From: Halioxenophilus sp033283405
GTDB lineage: Bacteria > Pseudomonadota > Gammaproteobacteria > Pseudomonadales > Cellvibrionaceae
NCBI RefSeq assembly: GCF_033283405.1
Contig: NZ_JAWMQR010000003.1
Span: 62,001 to 126,000 of the forward strand
Direction of reading: 5' to 3'
Length of the DNA stretch: 64,000 bases
Position 1 is the stretch's first letter. Each line of letters starts with the position of its first letter. Made by a program: the position numbers and the translations under genes. Shown piece by piece: positions 38,580 to 46,196 of the stretch. The notes below the pieces were generated by a model. The model had not been told where the DNA came from. It searched no databases and was given only the letters and a program-made list of their open reading frames with translations.

Positions 38580-39539
38580 TTATAAAGCCAGTGTTAAAAT
38601 TGAGCCCTGGCCACCAACCAAAAGCAGCTGCTGATCCGCAACAAGACCCGACCGGAGAAAAACAGGAGGCAGTTCGACCGGCACACTCTGCCAGAGGCCA
38701 TCGATTTGCTTTAATAGCGTCGCGTTGTCTCCCACCACGTAGAGCGAACTACCATCTGAGACGATGCCATACAACGGAGCAGATACCGGAGTGACCATCG
38801 ACTGCCAACTGTTGCCACCATCGTCGGTGTGTAACAGCACTCCATCCAGGCCCACTGACCAACCCTCTGATTTATTGGCGAACCAGGTTTGTTGCGGGTA
38901 AAAATCATCCAGCATGGGATCTAACAGCTGCCACTGCTGGCCACCATCAGTGGATTTGGCCAAGAGGCCAAATTCGCCGGCTACAATCGCTGTCTCTTTA
39001 TCAATAAATTGAACTGAGGTGAGAAAAGCATCTTCATTGAGAGAAGACTCGTCCCAAGATTGGCCGCTATCGCTGCTGTGCAGGAGAGTGGAGAAGCTAC
39101 CCACCACCCAAATTGAACCGTCGGGAGCACAGGTCAGATCCATCAAATTTTCCGAGGTCGGCAACTCCACCTTTTGCCAATTAGTGCCATCACTCGGAGC
39201 AAGCCAGACGGTTTGATCAAAGCCGAGAGCAACGAACGTTTGATCGGGGCAAACAGCCAGGTCGATCAAGCCGCTCTCCGATGGAAGTTCCTGACGTTGC
39301 CAGTTGGATTGATTTAACTCTCGACGCAGTATCAAGCCGTTGTTGCCGACCGCGACTTGTACTGCCTGGTTGGCGGCGACCGATTGAATCTGATCCGTTC
39401 TGCGAACGGCTTGTGTTGTGGTTTGCTCAATTCCGGTTAAATCGAGCGAGGCTTCACACCCAGTCAGAACACCCACCAGAATGGGCAGCCACAGTGGCTT
39501 GAGTCGGAAGCCATTCGAATTCAATTTATTGTTATTCAT
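38580..39539 (-). CDS. Ycf48/BNR-repeat lipoprotein
   Basis: A 319-residue protein with a lipoprotein signal (lipobox LTGC, cysteine near residue 28) and repeated sequence blocks of the form LLHSSDSGQSWDESS, LAKSTDGGQQWQLLD and LLHTDDGGNSWQSM. These are Asp-box (BNR) turns of a seven-bladed propeller similar to Ycf48/HCF136. Ycf48 helps assemble photosystem II in plants and cyanobacteria; in heterotrophs such proteins are common beside MMPL/DUF1302/DUF1329 genes and their role is unknown. It is first in this operon, read divergently from the LysR gene. Confidence 0.8.
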   Translation of the reverse strand: MNNNKLNSNGFRLKPLWLPILVGVLTGCEASLDLTGIEQTTTQAVRRTDQIQSVAANQAVQVAVGNNGLILRRELNQSNWQRQELPSESGLIDLAVCPDQTFVALGFDQTVWLAPSDGTNWQKVELPTSENLMDLTCAPDGSIWVVGSFSTLLHSSDSGQSWDESSLNEDAFLTSVQFIDKETAIVAGEFGLLAKSTDGGQQWQLLDPMLDDFYPQQTWFANKSEGWSVGLDGVLLHTDDGGNSWQSMVTPVSAPLYGIVSDGSSLYVVGDNATLLKQIDGLWQSVPVELPPVFLRSGLVADQQLLLVGGQGSILTLAL

Positions 39540-39675
39540 CGTTGGGCCATTTTTGTGCTAGCGCCGCTATTAAACATCGGCATTATTATTAGTGAGATGA
39601 TTGGTCGGGTTTAGAAAATCACGCGAAAATATCATCTCTCTGCGCTGACAAGAATTACTCTAATTCAGCTAGCCC

Positions 39676-39723
39676 ATACCCATCCAATACATTTGACGCA
39701 AGGTTTCAATACCTTTAGAGTAT
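39676..39723. promoter_or_regulatory. LysR operator array A (ATAC motifs)
   Basis: ATAC occurs at 39676, 39687 and 39709; the last forms ATAC-N7-GTAT (39709-39723), the dyad recognised by BenM/CatM-type regulators. It ends 23 bases before the LysR start codon and 137 bases from the Ycf48-like start. The array has a near-identical twin at 47756-47802 with the same 22-base step between the second and third ATAC. Confidence 0.7.
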
Positions 39724-39746
39724 TCAAGAAAAAAGAGAGCAGCTCC

Positions 39747-40655
39747 ATGGATCTACGCAAGCTTCGTTATTTCATAACTGTTGCCGAAGAGGGTCACATA
39801 GGCCGCGCGGCGACGGCGCTCAACATCTCACAACCACCACTGACTCGGCAGATCCATCAACTGGAAGAGGAGCTGGGTGTTGAGCTGTTTAATAGAACAC
39901 CTAAGGGAATGGAGATAACGGAAGCGGGCACTATCTTTCTGGAGGAGGCGCGAAATATTTTTTCGCTGGTGGAACAAGCTACCGAAAGAGCTCAACGAGC
40001 CGGCAGTGGCAGGCTGGGGAGGCTGGATGTCGCCATCTTTGGATCGGGCATACTCGACACAATCCCCAGAATATTACTCAGTTTTCGCAGTGATTATCCG
40101 GATGTAAAAATCGTTCTGCACTCAATGGGCAAAGGCGATCAGATAGAAGCGTTGCGCCAGCGCAGAATATCCGTGGCTTTTAACCGAATCATAATGCCGT
40201 TACCCGATATTAAATCCGAAGTTATTATTTCGGAAAACCTTCTGCTCGCGGTCAATACCAACTCTCCCCTATCGCAACAACAGAACGTTGATTTTGCCGA
40301 GTTGGATAAACACCCTCTCATCATTTACCCTTCCCGCGGGCAACCCAACTTTAAGGGCAAGCTGCTTAATCTATTTCACGAAGCCAAAATGTTTCCGACG
40401 ATATCCCATGAAGTTGGCGATGCGGTTACTGGCGTCTCGTTAGTAGCGGGTGGTTTTGGGGTCTGTGTGGTGCCGGAATCCGCTGCTGCACTTAAATTAA
40501 CCGGCGTGAAATATCTGCCCATCTCAAAAGCGCCAGCCGGCGCCAAGGTCGATTTAAGCTGTATCTATCGGGCAGACGACCAATCCCCCCTGCTCTTCTC
40601 TTTTTTGGAGAAGGTAAGGGAATTCTCTCGCAACGCCAAACGTGACAACGACTAG
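39747..40655 (+). CDS. LysR-family transcriptional regulator (CatM/BenM/CbnR group)
   Basis: A 302-residue regulator with an N-terminal winged helix-turn-helix (GRAATALNISQPPLTRQIHQLE near residues 18-40) and a two-lobed effector domain from residue 90. The opening MDLRKLRYFITVAEEGHIGRAA is typical of regulators for catechol, benzoate and chlorocatechol genes, which respond to muconate-like ring-cleavage products. The ATG at 39747 follows GAGAG. Its own operator array overlaps its promoter region, which implies autoregulation. The twin array at 47756 points to control of the lower meta-pathway operon. Confidence 0.9.
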   Translation: MDLRKLRYFITVAEEGHIGRAATALNISQPPLTRQIHQLEEELGVELFNRTPKGMEITEAGTIFLEEARNIFSLVEQATERAQRAGSGRLGRLDVAIFGSGILDTIPRILLSFRSDYPDVKIVLHSMGKGDQIEALRQRRISVAFNRIIMPLPDIKSEVIISENLLLAVNTNSPLSQQQNVDFAELDKHPLIIYPSRGQPNFKGKLLNLFHEAKMFPTISHEVGDAVTGVSLVAGGFGVCVVPESAAALKLTGVKYLPISKAPAGAKVDLSCIYRADDQSPLLFSFLEKVREFSRNAKRDND

Positions 40656-40723
40656 ATTACTCTGCAAGTTTATCAATACCACTCCTAGCTAAATATTTTC
40701 AGCAATAAGAGCGTGTAACAGCA

Positions 40724-41104
40724 TCAGGATAACCTAACCGTCGCCTTGCCAGCGGAGCTGTGATCCTGCAGCCCCATAGCGGCTTCCAGGCCGCCGAATT
40801 TGAATTTCATTTTACCAACCACCTGCAGCCGGATATCACTATCCGGAAAAACCCGACAGGCCAGCAGACACTCACTATCGATATCGTCATCACAGATATG
40901 GCAACTGCTCATCGGCTTACGGCGATAGACCCCCGATATAATCTGTACTTTGCAGATACCACAGCCACCGCCGCGACAGCCGGAGGGAATTCCCTTGCGC
41001 CCCAACCGGTAGAGGGCTGACAGTATCGACTCGTCGCTGCGACAACAGAAAGCCTCGTGCGCACCGCTGTCGATGTCAACAATGTAAATGGTGTGCTTTT
41101 CCAA
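40724..41104 (-). CDS. dmpQ: XylT/DmpQ-like 2Fe-2S ferredoxin
   Basis: A 126-residue plant-type ferredoxin with CRGGGCGIC (three ligands, near residue 43) and a fourth cysteine in ECLLACRV. XylT/DmpQ proteins re-reduce the oxidised iron of catechol 2,3-dioxygenase, rescuing it from inactivation by substituted catechols. In the classical dmp and xyl operons the gene lies directly before the dioxygenase. Here it is the last gene of the lower-pathway run, 12 kb from the dioxygenase. It could also feed electrons to the Rieske oxygenase. Confidence 0.82.
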   Translation of the reverse strand: MEKHTIYIVDIDSGAHEAFCCRSDESILSALYRLGRKGIPSGCRGGGCGICKVQIISGVYRRKPMSSCHICDDDIDSECLLACRVFPDSDIRLQVVGKMKFKFGGLEAAMGLQDHSSAGKATVRLS

Positions 41105-41160
41105 GTCGTCAACTCCGCACTATTATTGTTATTACGTCGATGATTCAAGCAAAGGTAGAG

Positions 41161-41580
41161 TTAAGAGATCGCTTTCTGCCTTGCTTCTATCTCATCTTTT
41201 CTGATATCGGCTGCCGGGTAACCGGCGATACACCAATCCTCCGGGTCTACCTGCACACACCGACCTCGCACCACGGATTTATCGATCGACAATATCTCCG
41301 ATAGAATCTCGGTAAAACTCATCATCAACTCCTGTCGCTGGGCTGGCGTACGGCCGCGCAACACGTAGGCCTCAAAAAAAGGGGCACCACTATCACCGGT
41401 GTGGAGCGATCTTCCCAACAGAGCCATTTCGTAGGGTTTATGGACAGTTATAAATGCCCGTACCCGCTCTATGGGGGCATCTAAGATACGCGCGTAGATC
41501 TGACAAGCGCTCTCAACCAGAAGCCGACAGCGCTCTTCGCTGGCTTCTGTTTGGCAAACATGAAAATGTACAATTGGCAT
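41161..41580 (-). CDS. Tautomerase superfamily protein, MSAD/cis-CaaD-like
   Basis: A 139-residue protein beginning Met-Pro, which leaves the catalytic Pro1 after processing. It has about twice the length of 4-oxalocrotonate tautomerase. An LRGR pair near residues 72-76 resembles the two arginines of malonate semialdehyde decarboxylase and cis-3-chloroacrylate dehalogenase. Its exact reaction is unknown. It lies between the ferredoxin and the short-chain-dehydrogenase-like gene and is extra to the normal meta-cleavage set, since a true 4-oxalocrotonate tautomerase is encoded at 44356-44577. Confidence 0.72.
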   Translation of the reverse strand: MPIVHFHVCQTEASEERCRLLVESACQIYARILDAPIERVRAFITVHKPYEMALLGRSLHTGDSGAPFFEAYVLRGRTPAQRQELMMSFTEILSEILSIDKSVVRGRCVQVDPEDWCIAGYPAADIRKDEIEARQKAIS

Positions 41581-41619
41581 AGGAACACCTCGTTGGTCGG
41601 TCAGGTCTGCCCCCTCAAC

Positions 41620-42378
41620 TCAGGGCAGACCTTTGCGTCGGCCGGAATCGAGCATAAATGCGGATCCGGTCATGGCATCGGCTTGAGGTTCCAATAAAGT
41701 CGTTACCGCCCAAGCCACCTGCTCCGGTGTGGTAAAAGCGTCGAGACTGGATTCACTGCGCATCTCTGTTAATACCTGTTGCAGGCTCACACCGCGCTGC
41801 TCGGCCCGGGTGGCAGCTACCCGATGCAGGCGCTCGGTATCGGCCGGGCCGGGAATAATCGTATGGGCCGTAATTTGGCGGGCGCCATAGGCCAAGCTCA
41901 ACTGTCGCACCACATTTACCAAGGCGGCATTGGCCACACCCGCCGATGCGGCATAAGCCGTTGGCTCGAGACCATAGTGGCCACCAATGGCGATTATTCG
42001 AGATCGCTGTGTAAATTGTGCATCCGCCGCCCGCACCAGGCGCAATAACCCGCCGACTTTAATATTAACCGCATCGACCATGGTCTCTGTCGGGGCGGTT
42101 AATATACCGCCGGCAACCCCCACGCCTGGCCCATGCACTACCGCCCGCACTGGACGATCTATGTTGCTTGCGATAGCAGCAATGGCGCGGTCATCGGCAA
42201 TATCGGCAACACAGCCAATCAATTGCGATGACTCCGCCACCAGATCGCGCACAGCACTTTCGGTACGAGCCACGGCCATTACCGACAAGCCTTTATTCAA
42301 AAGGCTGGCAACAATTTTTTGACCGAAGTCCCCAGTCGCGCCGACAACGATCGCCAGCTCATTTTGAAAATTGGCCAT
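41620..42378 (-). CDS. Short-chain dehydrogenase-like protein lacking catalytic Ser and Lys
   Basis: A 252-residue Rossmann protein with VVGATGDFGQ as the nucleotide-binding loop (residues 11-20), a conserved Asn105 and a PGPADT loop. The active site is unusual. Tyr142 is present, but the lysine four residues on is Ala146 (AYAASAG instead of AYxASKx), and the catalytic serine position reads Gly-Gly (IIAIGG). NNAG is replaced by HGPG. Ordinary SDR oxidoreduction therefore seems unlikely. It lies 15 bases downstream of the aldolase gene, inside the lower meta-pathway operon. Confidence 0.82.
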   Translation of the reverse strand: MANFQNELAIVVGATGDFGQKIVASLLNKGLSVMAVARTESAVRDLVAESSQLIGCVADIADDRAIAAIASNIDRPVRAVVHGPGVGVAGGILTAPTETMVDAVNIKVGGLLRLVRAADAQFTQRSRIIAIGGHYGLEPTAYAASAGVANAALVNVVRQLSLAYGARQITAHTIIPGPADTERLHRVAATRAEQRGVSLQQVLTEMRSESSLDAFTTPEQVAWAVTTLLEPQADAMTGSAFMLDSGRRKGLP

Positions 42379-42393
42379 ACCGCTTACCTCAGC

Positions 42394-43437
42394 TTAAGCA
42401 CCCACTGCCTTAAGCAAACCACGCTCCTTGGCCATGGTCATCGCGGTATCAAGAATCATATCTTCCTGACCACCGATCATCTTTTTGCGGCCCAACTCCA
42501 CCAGAATATCCCGTGCCGGCACACCAAAGCGCTCGGAGGCGCGCTTCGCGTGCAGCAAAAAGGTGGAGTAGACACCAGCATAACCCAAGGTTAGAGATTC
42601 GCGATCAACCCGGACAATATGCTCCATCATCGGGAAGATAATATCCTCCGCGATATCCATAAGCTTAAACAGATTAATACCCGTCTCTATACCCATACGC
42701 TCCAAACAGGCGGTGAGTGACTCCAGCGGAGTATTGCCGGCACCGGCACCCAGGCCTCCGACCGAGCCATCAATTCTCGATGCCCCAGCTTGAATAGCGG
42801 CAATGGAGTTGGCGTTACCCATACCCAGGTTGTTATGGCCGTGAAAGCCGATTTCAGTTTCGGGCTTTAATACCGACTTCAACGCTACTACCCGTTCTGT
42901 TACATCCGTTGGCAACATGTAACCGGCAGAGTCGGTGATATAAACCGTATGGGCGCCGTAGGATTCCATTTTTTTGGCCTCTACAGCCAAACCCTCGGCA
43001 CTGTTTAAATGGGCCATCATCAAAAAGCCGGAGGTATCCATGCCCAGCTCTCGCGCATAGGCAATATGTTGCGGCGAGGTGTCGGCTTCGGTGCAGTGGG
43101 TTGCCACGTGCACACTGCGCGCCCCTGCTTCGTAAGCCGCCTTTAGCTCTTTCATGGTACCGAGCCCCGGAATTAGTAACACCGAGACCTTGGCCTGTTT
43201 CATAAGTGGGGCAACAGCGGAGATGTACTCTTCGTTGGAGGCCAGTGCAAAGCCATGTTGTAGCGAATTACCCCCCAAGCCCGCACCGTGGGTCACCTGC
43301 AGAAAGGGCATTCCCGCCTCATCCAACGCCGTGGCAACCTTTACCATCTGCGCCACCGATATCTGCTCTTTTTTAGCGTGCATACCATCACGCAGACACA
43401 TATCGTGCAGAATTACTTGTCGTTTTTGATCAGACAT
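42394..43437 (-). CDS. dmpG: 4-hydroxy-2-oxovalerate aldolase
   Basis: A 347-residue enzyme of the HMGL-like family, splitting 4-hydroxy-2-oxovalerate into pyruvate and acetaldehyde. It has CLRDGMHA near residue 15 (usual LRDGSHA) and metal ligands in GFHGHNNLG near residue 199. DmpG forms a complex with acetaldehyde dehydrogenase DmpF that channels acetaldehyde directly; the two genes here are separated by a single base. The ATG at 43437 is chosen because the frame upstream overlaps dmpF. Confidence 0.95.
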   Translation of the reverse strand: MSDQKRQVILHDMCLRDGMHAKKEQISVAQMVKVATALDEAGMPFLQVTHGAGLGGNSLQHGFALASNEEYISAVAPLMKQAKVSVLLIPGLGTMKELKAAYEAGARSVHVATHCTEADTSPQHIAYARELGMDTSGFLMMAHLNSAEGLAVEAKKMESYGAHTVYITDSAGYMLPTDVTERVVALKSVLKPETEIGFHGHNNLGMGNANSIAAIQAGASRIDGSVGGLGAGAGNTPLESLTACLERMGIETGINLFKLMDIAEDIIFPMMEHIVRVDRESLTLGYAGVYSTFLLHAKRASERFGVPARDILVELGRKKMIGGQEDMILDTAMTMAKERGLLKAVGA

Positions 43438-43438
43438 A

Positions 43439-44353
43439 TCAGGCCACCTCAACCGGTTTTAACTCAATAGCGCCCGAGAGAATCTCCTCGGCGAACATCT
43501 CCGCCGTGCGCGTTGCGGACGCTGTCATAATGTCCAGATTGCCAGCGTAGGTGGGCAAGTAATCACCCAGGCCCGCCACCTCCATAAAGACCGACACCAT
43601 ATTGCCGTCGAAGTCCGGCCCATTCACCAACCGGTAACCCGGCACATAAACCTGGACCTTCTCGATCATATCCAATATCGATTTGGTAATGGCTTCTTGG
43701 TCGGGGGTGTCGCTGGTGCGGCAGTAGATGGTGTTCCGCATAATCATCGGTGGTTCAGCGGGATTGATAATAGCCAGTGCCTTACCTTTTTTTGCACCGC
43801 CCACTTTTTCAATGGCGTTAGAGGTGGTGTGGGTAAACTCATCCAGGTTGGCTCGGGTACCAGGCCCAATCGAGAGCGAGGCCAAACTGGCAACAATCTC
43901 GGCATACTCAACCTCTTGTATCTGCACCACGGCATTCACAATCGGAATAGTCGCCTGGCCGGCGCAAGAGATCATATTGACATTCATCTCCAATTTTTCA
44001 GCATGCTGCTTTAAATTCACCGGCGGCACACACAACGGGCCAATAGCCGCCGGTGTCAGATCAATCATCATTACGCCCAGCGCATTGAGCTTACGGCTGT
44101 TTTCGGCATGAACGTAGGCACTGGTGGCATCGAAGGCAATTTGAATTTCGTCTGCCAGCACGTGCGGCAATAGTCCATCAACGCCTTCGTGAGTGGTTTT
44201 CAAGCCCATCTCGCGGGCTCTCGCCAAGCCTTCGGATTCGGGGTCGATACCCACCATCCACACGGCCTCCAACACCGGACTGCGTTGGATTTTATAGATC
44301 AGATCAGTACCGATATTGCCCGATCCGATAAGAGCACATTTAATTTTTTTCAT
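43439..44353 (-). CDS. dmpF: Acetaldehyde dehydrogenase (acylating)
   Basis: A 304-residue enzyme converting acetaldehyde, NAD+ and CoA to acetyl-CoA. The NAD-binding GSGNIGTDL (residues 11-19) and the catalytic cysteine in MISCAGQATIP near residue 129 are intact, and NLDEFTHTTSNAIE is typical of the DmpF/BphJ family. It acts as partner of the aldolase encoded one base downstream. It follows the tautomerase gene with a 2-base gap. Confidence 0.96.
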   Translation of the reverse strand: MKKIKCALIGSGNIGTDLIYKIQRSPVLEAVWMVGIDPESEGLARAREMGLKTTHEGVDGLLPHVLADEIQIAFDATSAYVHAENSRKLNALGVMMIDLTPAAIGPLCVPPVNLKQHAEKLEMNVNMISCAGQATIPIVNAVVQIQEVEYAEIVASLASLSIGPGTRANLDEFTHTTSNAIEKVGGAKKGKALAIINPAEPPMIMRNTIYCRTSDTPDQEAITKSILDMIEKVQVYVPGYRLVNGPDFDGNMVSVFMEVAGLGDYLPTYAGNLDIMTASATRTAEMFAEEILSGAIELKPVEVA

Positions 44354-44355
44354 GG

Positions 44356-44577
44356 CTACTCATCTCCACTGGATTCGACTGCACGCAATTGATCGCTCGC
44401 TCGACCAGCTTTACCCGCTACGTAAAACTCATCTTTTGCATGCTCTGTGATTAGAATTCGGACCGTCTCCGGTGCCACACCCAGCGCCTCGGCGGCAGCG
44501 GAGGTGATGGCTTGGGCCGCCCTACCCTTGGCTTCGGTGGAGCGGCCCGCCAATAGATGCATTTCAATAATTGGCAT
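44356..44577 (-). CDS. dmpI: 4-Oxalocrotonate tautomerase
   Basis: A 73-residue protein with Pro1, Arg11 (LLAGR) and the second arginine in VRILITE, the catalytic set of 4-oxalocrotonate tautomerase, plus the hydrophobic EFYVAG segment. It interconverts the enol and keto forms of 4-oxalocrotonate in the dehydrogenase branch of meta-cleavage. It lies between the decarboxylase and acetaldehyde dehydrogenase genes. The C-terminal tail is about 10 residues longer than the classical 62-residue enzyme. Confidence 0.92.
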   Translation of the reverse strand: MPIIEMHLLAGRSTEAKGRAAQAITSAAAEALGVAPETVRILITEHAKDEFYVAGKAGRASDQLRAVESSGDE

Positions 44578-44596
44578 TTTTAATTATTCTCCAATG

Positions 44597-45394
44597 TTAT
44601 TCGCCAAAGCGAATCGATACAGAACCGAGGTGTTGGTAACGGGCGATGATATTATCCCCCGGCGCCACTGCCACAGCCGCAGTGATACCACCACTCATAA
44701 CAAAGCTACCGGCCGGCAGGGTTTCGTTAAATTCAGACAAAATATTAACCAACAGCGCAACCGCTTCCGCCGGATCACCCAGCACCTCTGCGGCCGCACC
44801 CATCTGTACAATCTCGCCATTTTTCTCTAGCACCACACCAATGCTACGCAGTTCGATATCGTGTACGTTGCGGGGGCGGCCACCGCCGACGTAGCGGGCA
44901 GAGGAGCTGTTGTCGGCAATTACGCTGGCCAGGTCGAATTTAAATCCGTGAAAACGCGAGTCGATCACCTCAATGGCGGGCAGCACATAATCCGTCGCTT
45001 CCAGCACCTGTTCGGCGGTGCAGTTGGGCCCGGCCAGTGGATATCTGGTTACAAAGGCCACTTCACACTCCACCCGCGGGTGCACCAGATCAGCGACCGA
45101 GATAACGGTGTTTTCAGAGCGCGCCATTTTGTCGGTTAAGAAACCCACGGTGGGTACAGCAACACCCATCTGCTCCATTTTTGCCTTGGAGGTCAAGCCG
45201 GCCTTCCAACCCGTTAAGCGGTGGCCCTGTTGCAGAAAACGACGGCGCAATTCATTCTGCACCAAGTAAGCATCAGCGATGCTCATCTCGGGATACTCGT
45301 CGGTTAATTTCGGTATTGAGTAGGCTCGAGTCTGAGCCCCCTCCACCCGTTCACACAGGCGTACCACATCCTCGCGATTGAGTGTTGTGCTCAT
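44597..45394 (-). CDS. dmpH: 4-Oxalocrotonate decarboxylase
   Basis: A 265-residue metal-dependent decarboxylase giving 2-hydroxypenta-2,4-dienoate. It shares the fumarylacetoacetase-like fold with the hydratase beside it: GWKAGLTSKAKMEQMGV near residue 62, and metal ligands in the VECEVAFV and IEVIDSRF segments. XylI/DmpH and the hydratase XylJ/DmpE form a complex in vivo. The start codon overlaps the hydratase stop by ATGA, consistent with coupled synthesis. Confidence 0.93.
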   Translation of the reverse strand: MSTTLNREDVVRLCERVEGAQTRAYSIPKLTDEYPEMSIADAYLVQNELRRRFLQQGHRLTGWKAGLTSKAKMEQMGVAVPTVGFLTDKMARSENTVISVADLVHPRVECEVAFVTRYPLAGPNCTAEQVLEATDYVLPAIEVIDSRFHGFKFDLASVIADNSSSARYVGGGRPRNVHDIELRSIGVVLEKNGEIVQMGAAAEVLGDPAEAVALLVNILSEFNETLPAGSFVMSGGITAAVAVAPGDNIIARYQHLGSVSIRFGE

Positions 45395-46188
45395 GCTCGA
45401 CTCCTCCCGCTAAATTTAACCCGACAGGAACCCAAGCCCCCGACGGTACACACCAGCTCGTCACCATCGGTCACTTCCACCAACCGTGATTGGGAACCGG
45501 AAAGAATGATTTCCCCGGCTTTAAACGGCAGCCCTAAGCTACCCAGCGTATTGGCCAACCAGGCCACCGCATTGGCAGGCCCGCCCTGCACGGCCGCACC
45601 CACGCCGGTGCAACACAACTCGCCGTTTTTGTCCAAAACCATACCGGCCATGGTGATGTCAATTGAGCGCGGGTCGCCCTTGATATCCCCCAGCACAAAA
45701 ACACCACAGGAAGCGTTATCGGCAACGGTATCCTCAATTTTGATTCTCCAATTATCGATGCGGGAATCGACAATTTCGAAACAGGGTGCAACATAGTCAG
45801 TGGCCCGAATGACGTCCATTGCAGTAATACCAGGCCCAACCAGATCCTCTTTTAAAACAAAAGCCAGCTCCGCTTCCGCTTTCGGTTGAATGAGGTTACT
45901 CAGGTCCAGTGTGCTGCCATTGGGAAAAATCATGGCGTCGGTCAGCTGACCAAAATCGGGTTGATAAACGCCCAGCATATCCTGCACCGCTTTACTGGTT
46001 ACGCCGATCTTCTTGCCAATGATTTTTTCACCGGCGGCCAGTCGTCGTTCGGTGAAATAGAGTTGTGCCTGGTAGGCCTGCTCCAGGGTGATACCGCTAT
46101 AGCTCTCTGTGAGTGGCGCTATCGTGGTACCAGATCGATAGGCGTCGTAGAGTCTTTCGCCAATCTCTTGAATCTGTTGCTGTTCCAT
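45391..46188 (-). CDS. dmpE: 2-Hydroxypenta-2,4-dienoate hydratase
   Basis: A 265-residue enzyme adding water to 2-hydroxypenta-2,4-dienoate to give 4-hydroxy-2-oxovalerate. It has GKKIGVTSKAVQDMLGV near residue 58, AEAELAFVL (Glu ligands) and FEIVDSRIDNW, the DmpE/XylJ pattern. It is a close relative of the decarboxylase encoded next, but belongs with the hydratase group because of its LGVYQPDFG and SGSQSRLVEV segments. It follows the semialdehyde dehydrogenase gene by 8 bases. Confidence 0.92.
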   Translation of the reverse strand: MEQQQIQEIGERLYDAYRSGTTIAPLTESYSGITLEQAYQAQLYFTERRLAAGEKIIGKKIGVTSKAVQDMLGVYQPDFGQLTDAMIFPNGSTLDLSNLIQPKAEAELAFVLKEDLVGPGITAMDVIRATDYVAPCFEIVDSRIDNWRIKIEDTVADNASCGVFVLGDIKGDPRSIDITMAGMVLDKNGELCCTGVGAAVQGGPANAVAWLANTLGSLGLPFKAGEIILSGSQSRLVEVTDGDELVCTVGGLGSCRVKFSGRSRA

Positions 46189-46196
46189 AATTACCT

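Noticed and set aside
41779..42322. Open frames opposite the SDR-like gene
   Set aside because: No family signature; the minus-strand frame has the Rossmann pattern and fits the operon spacing.
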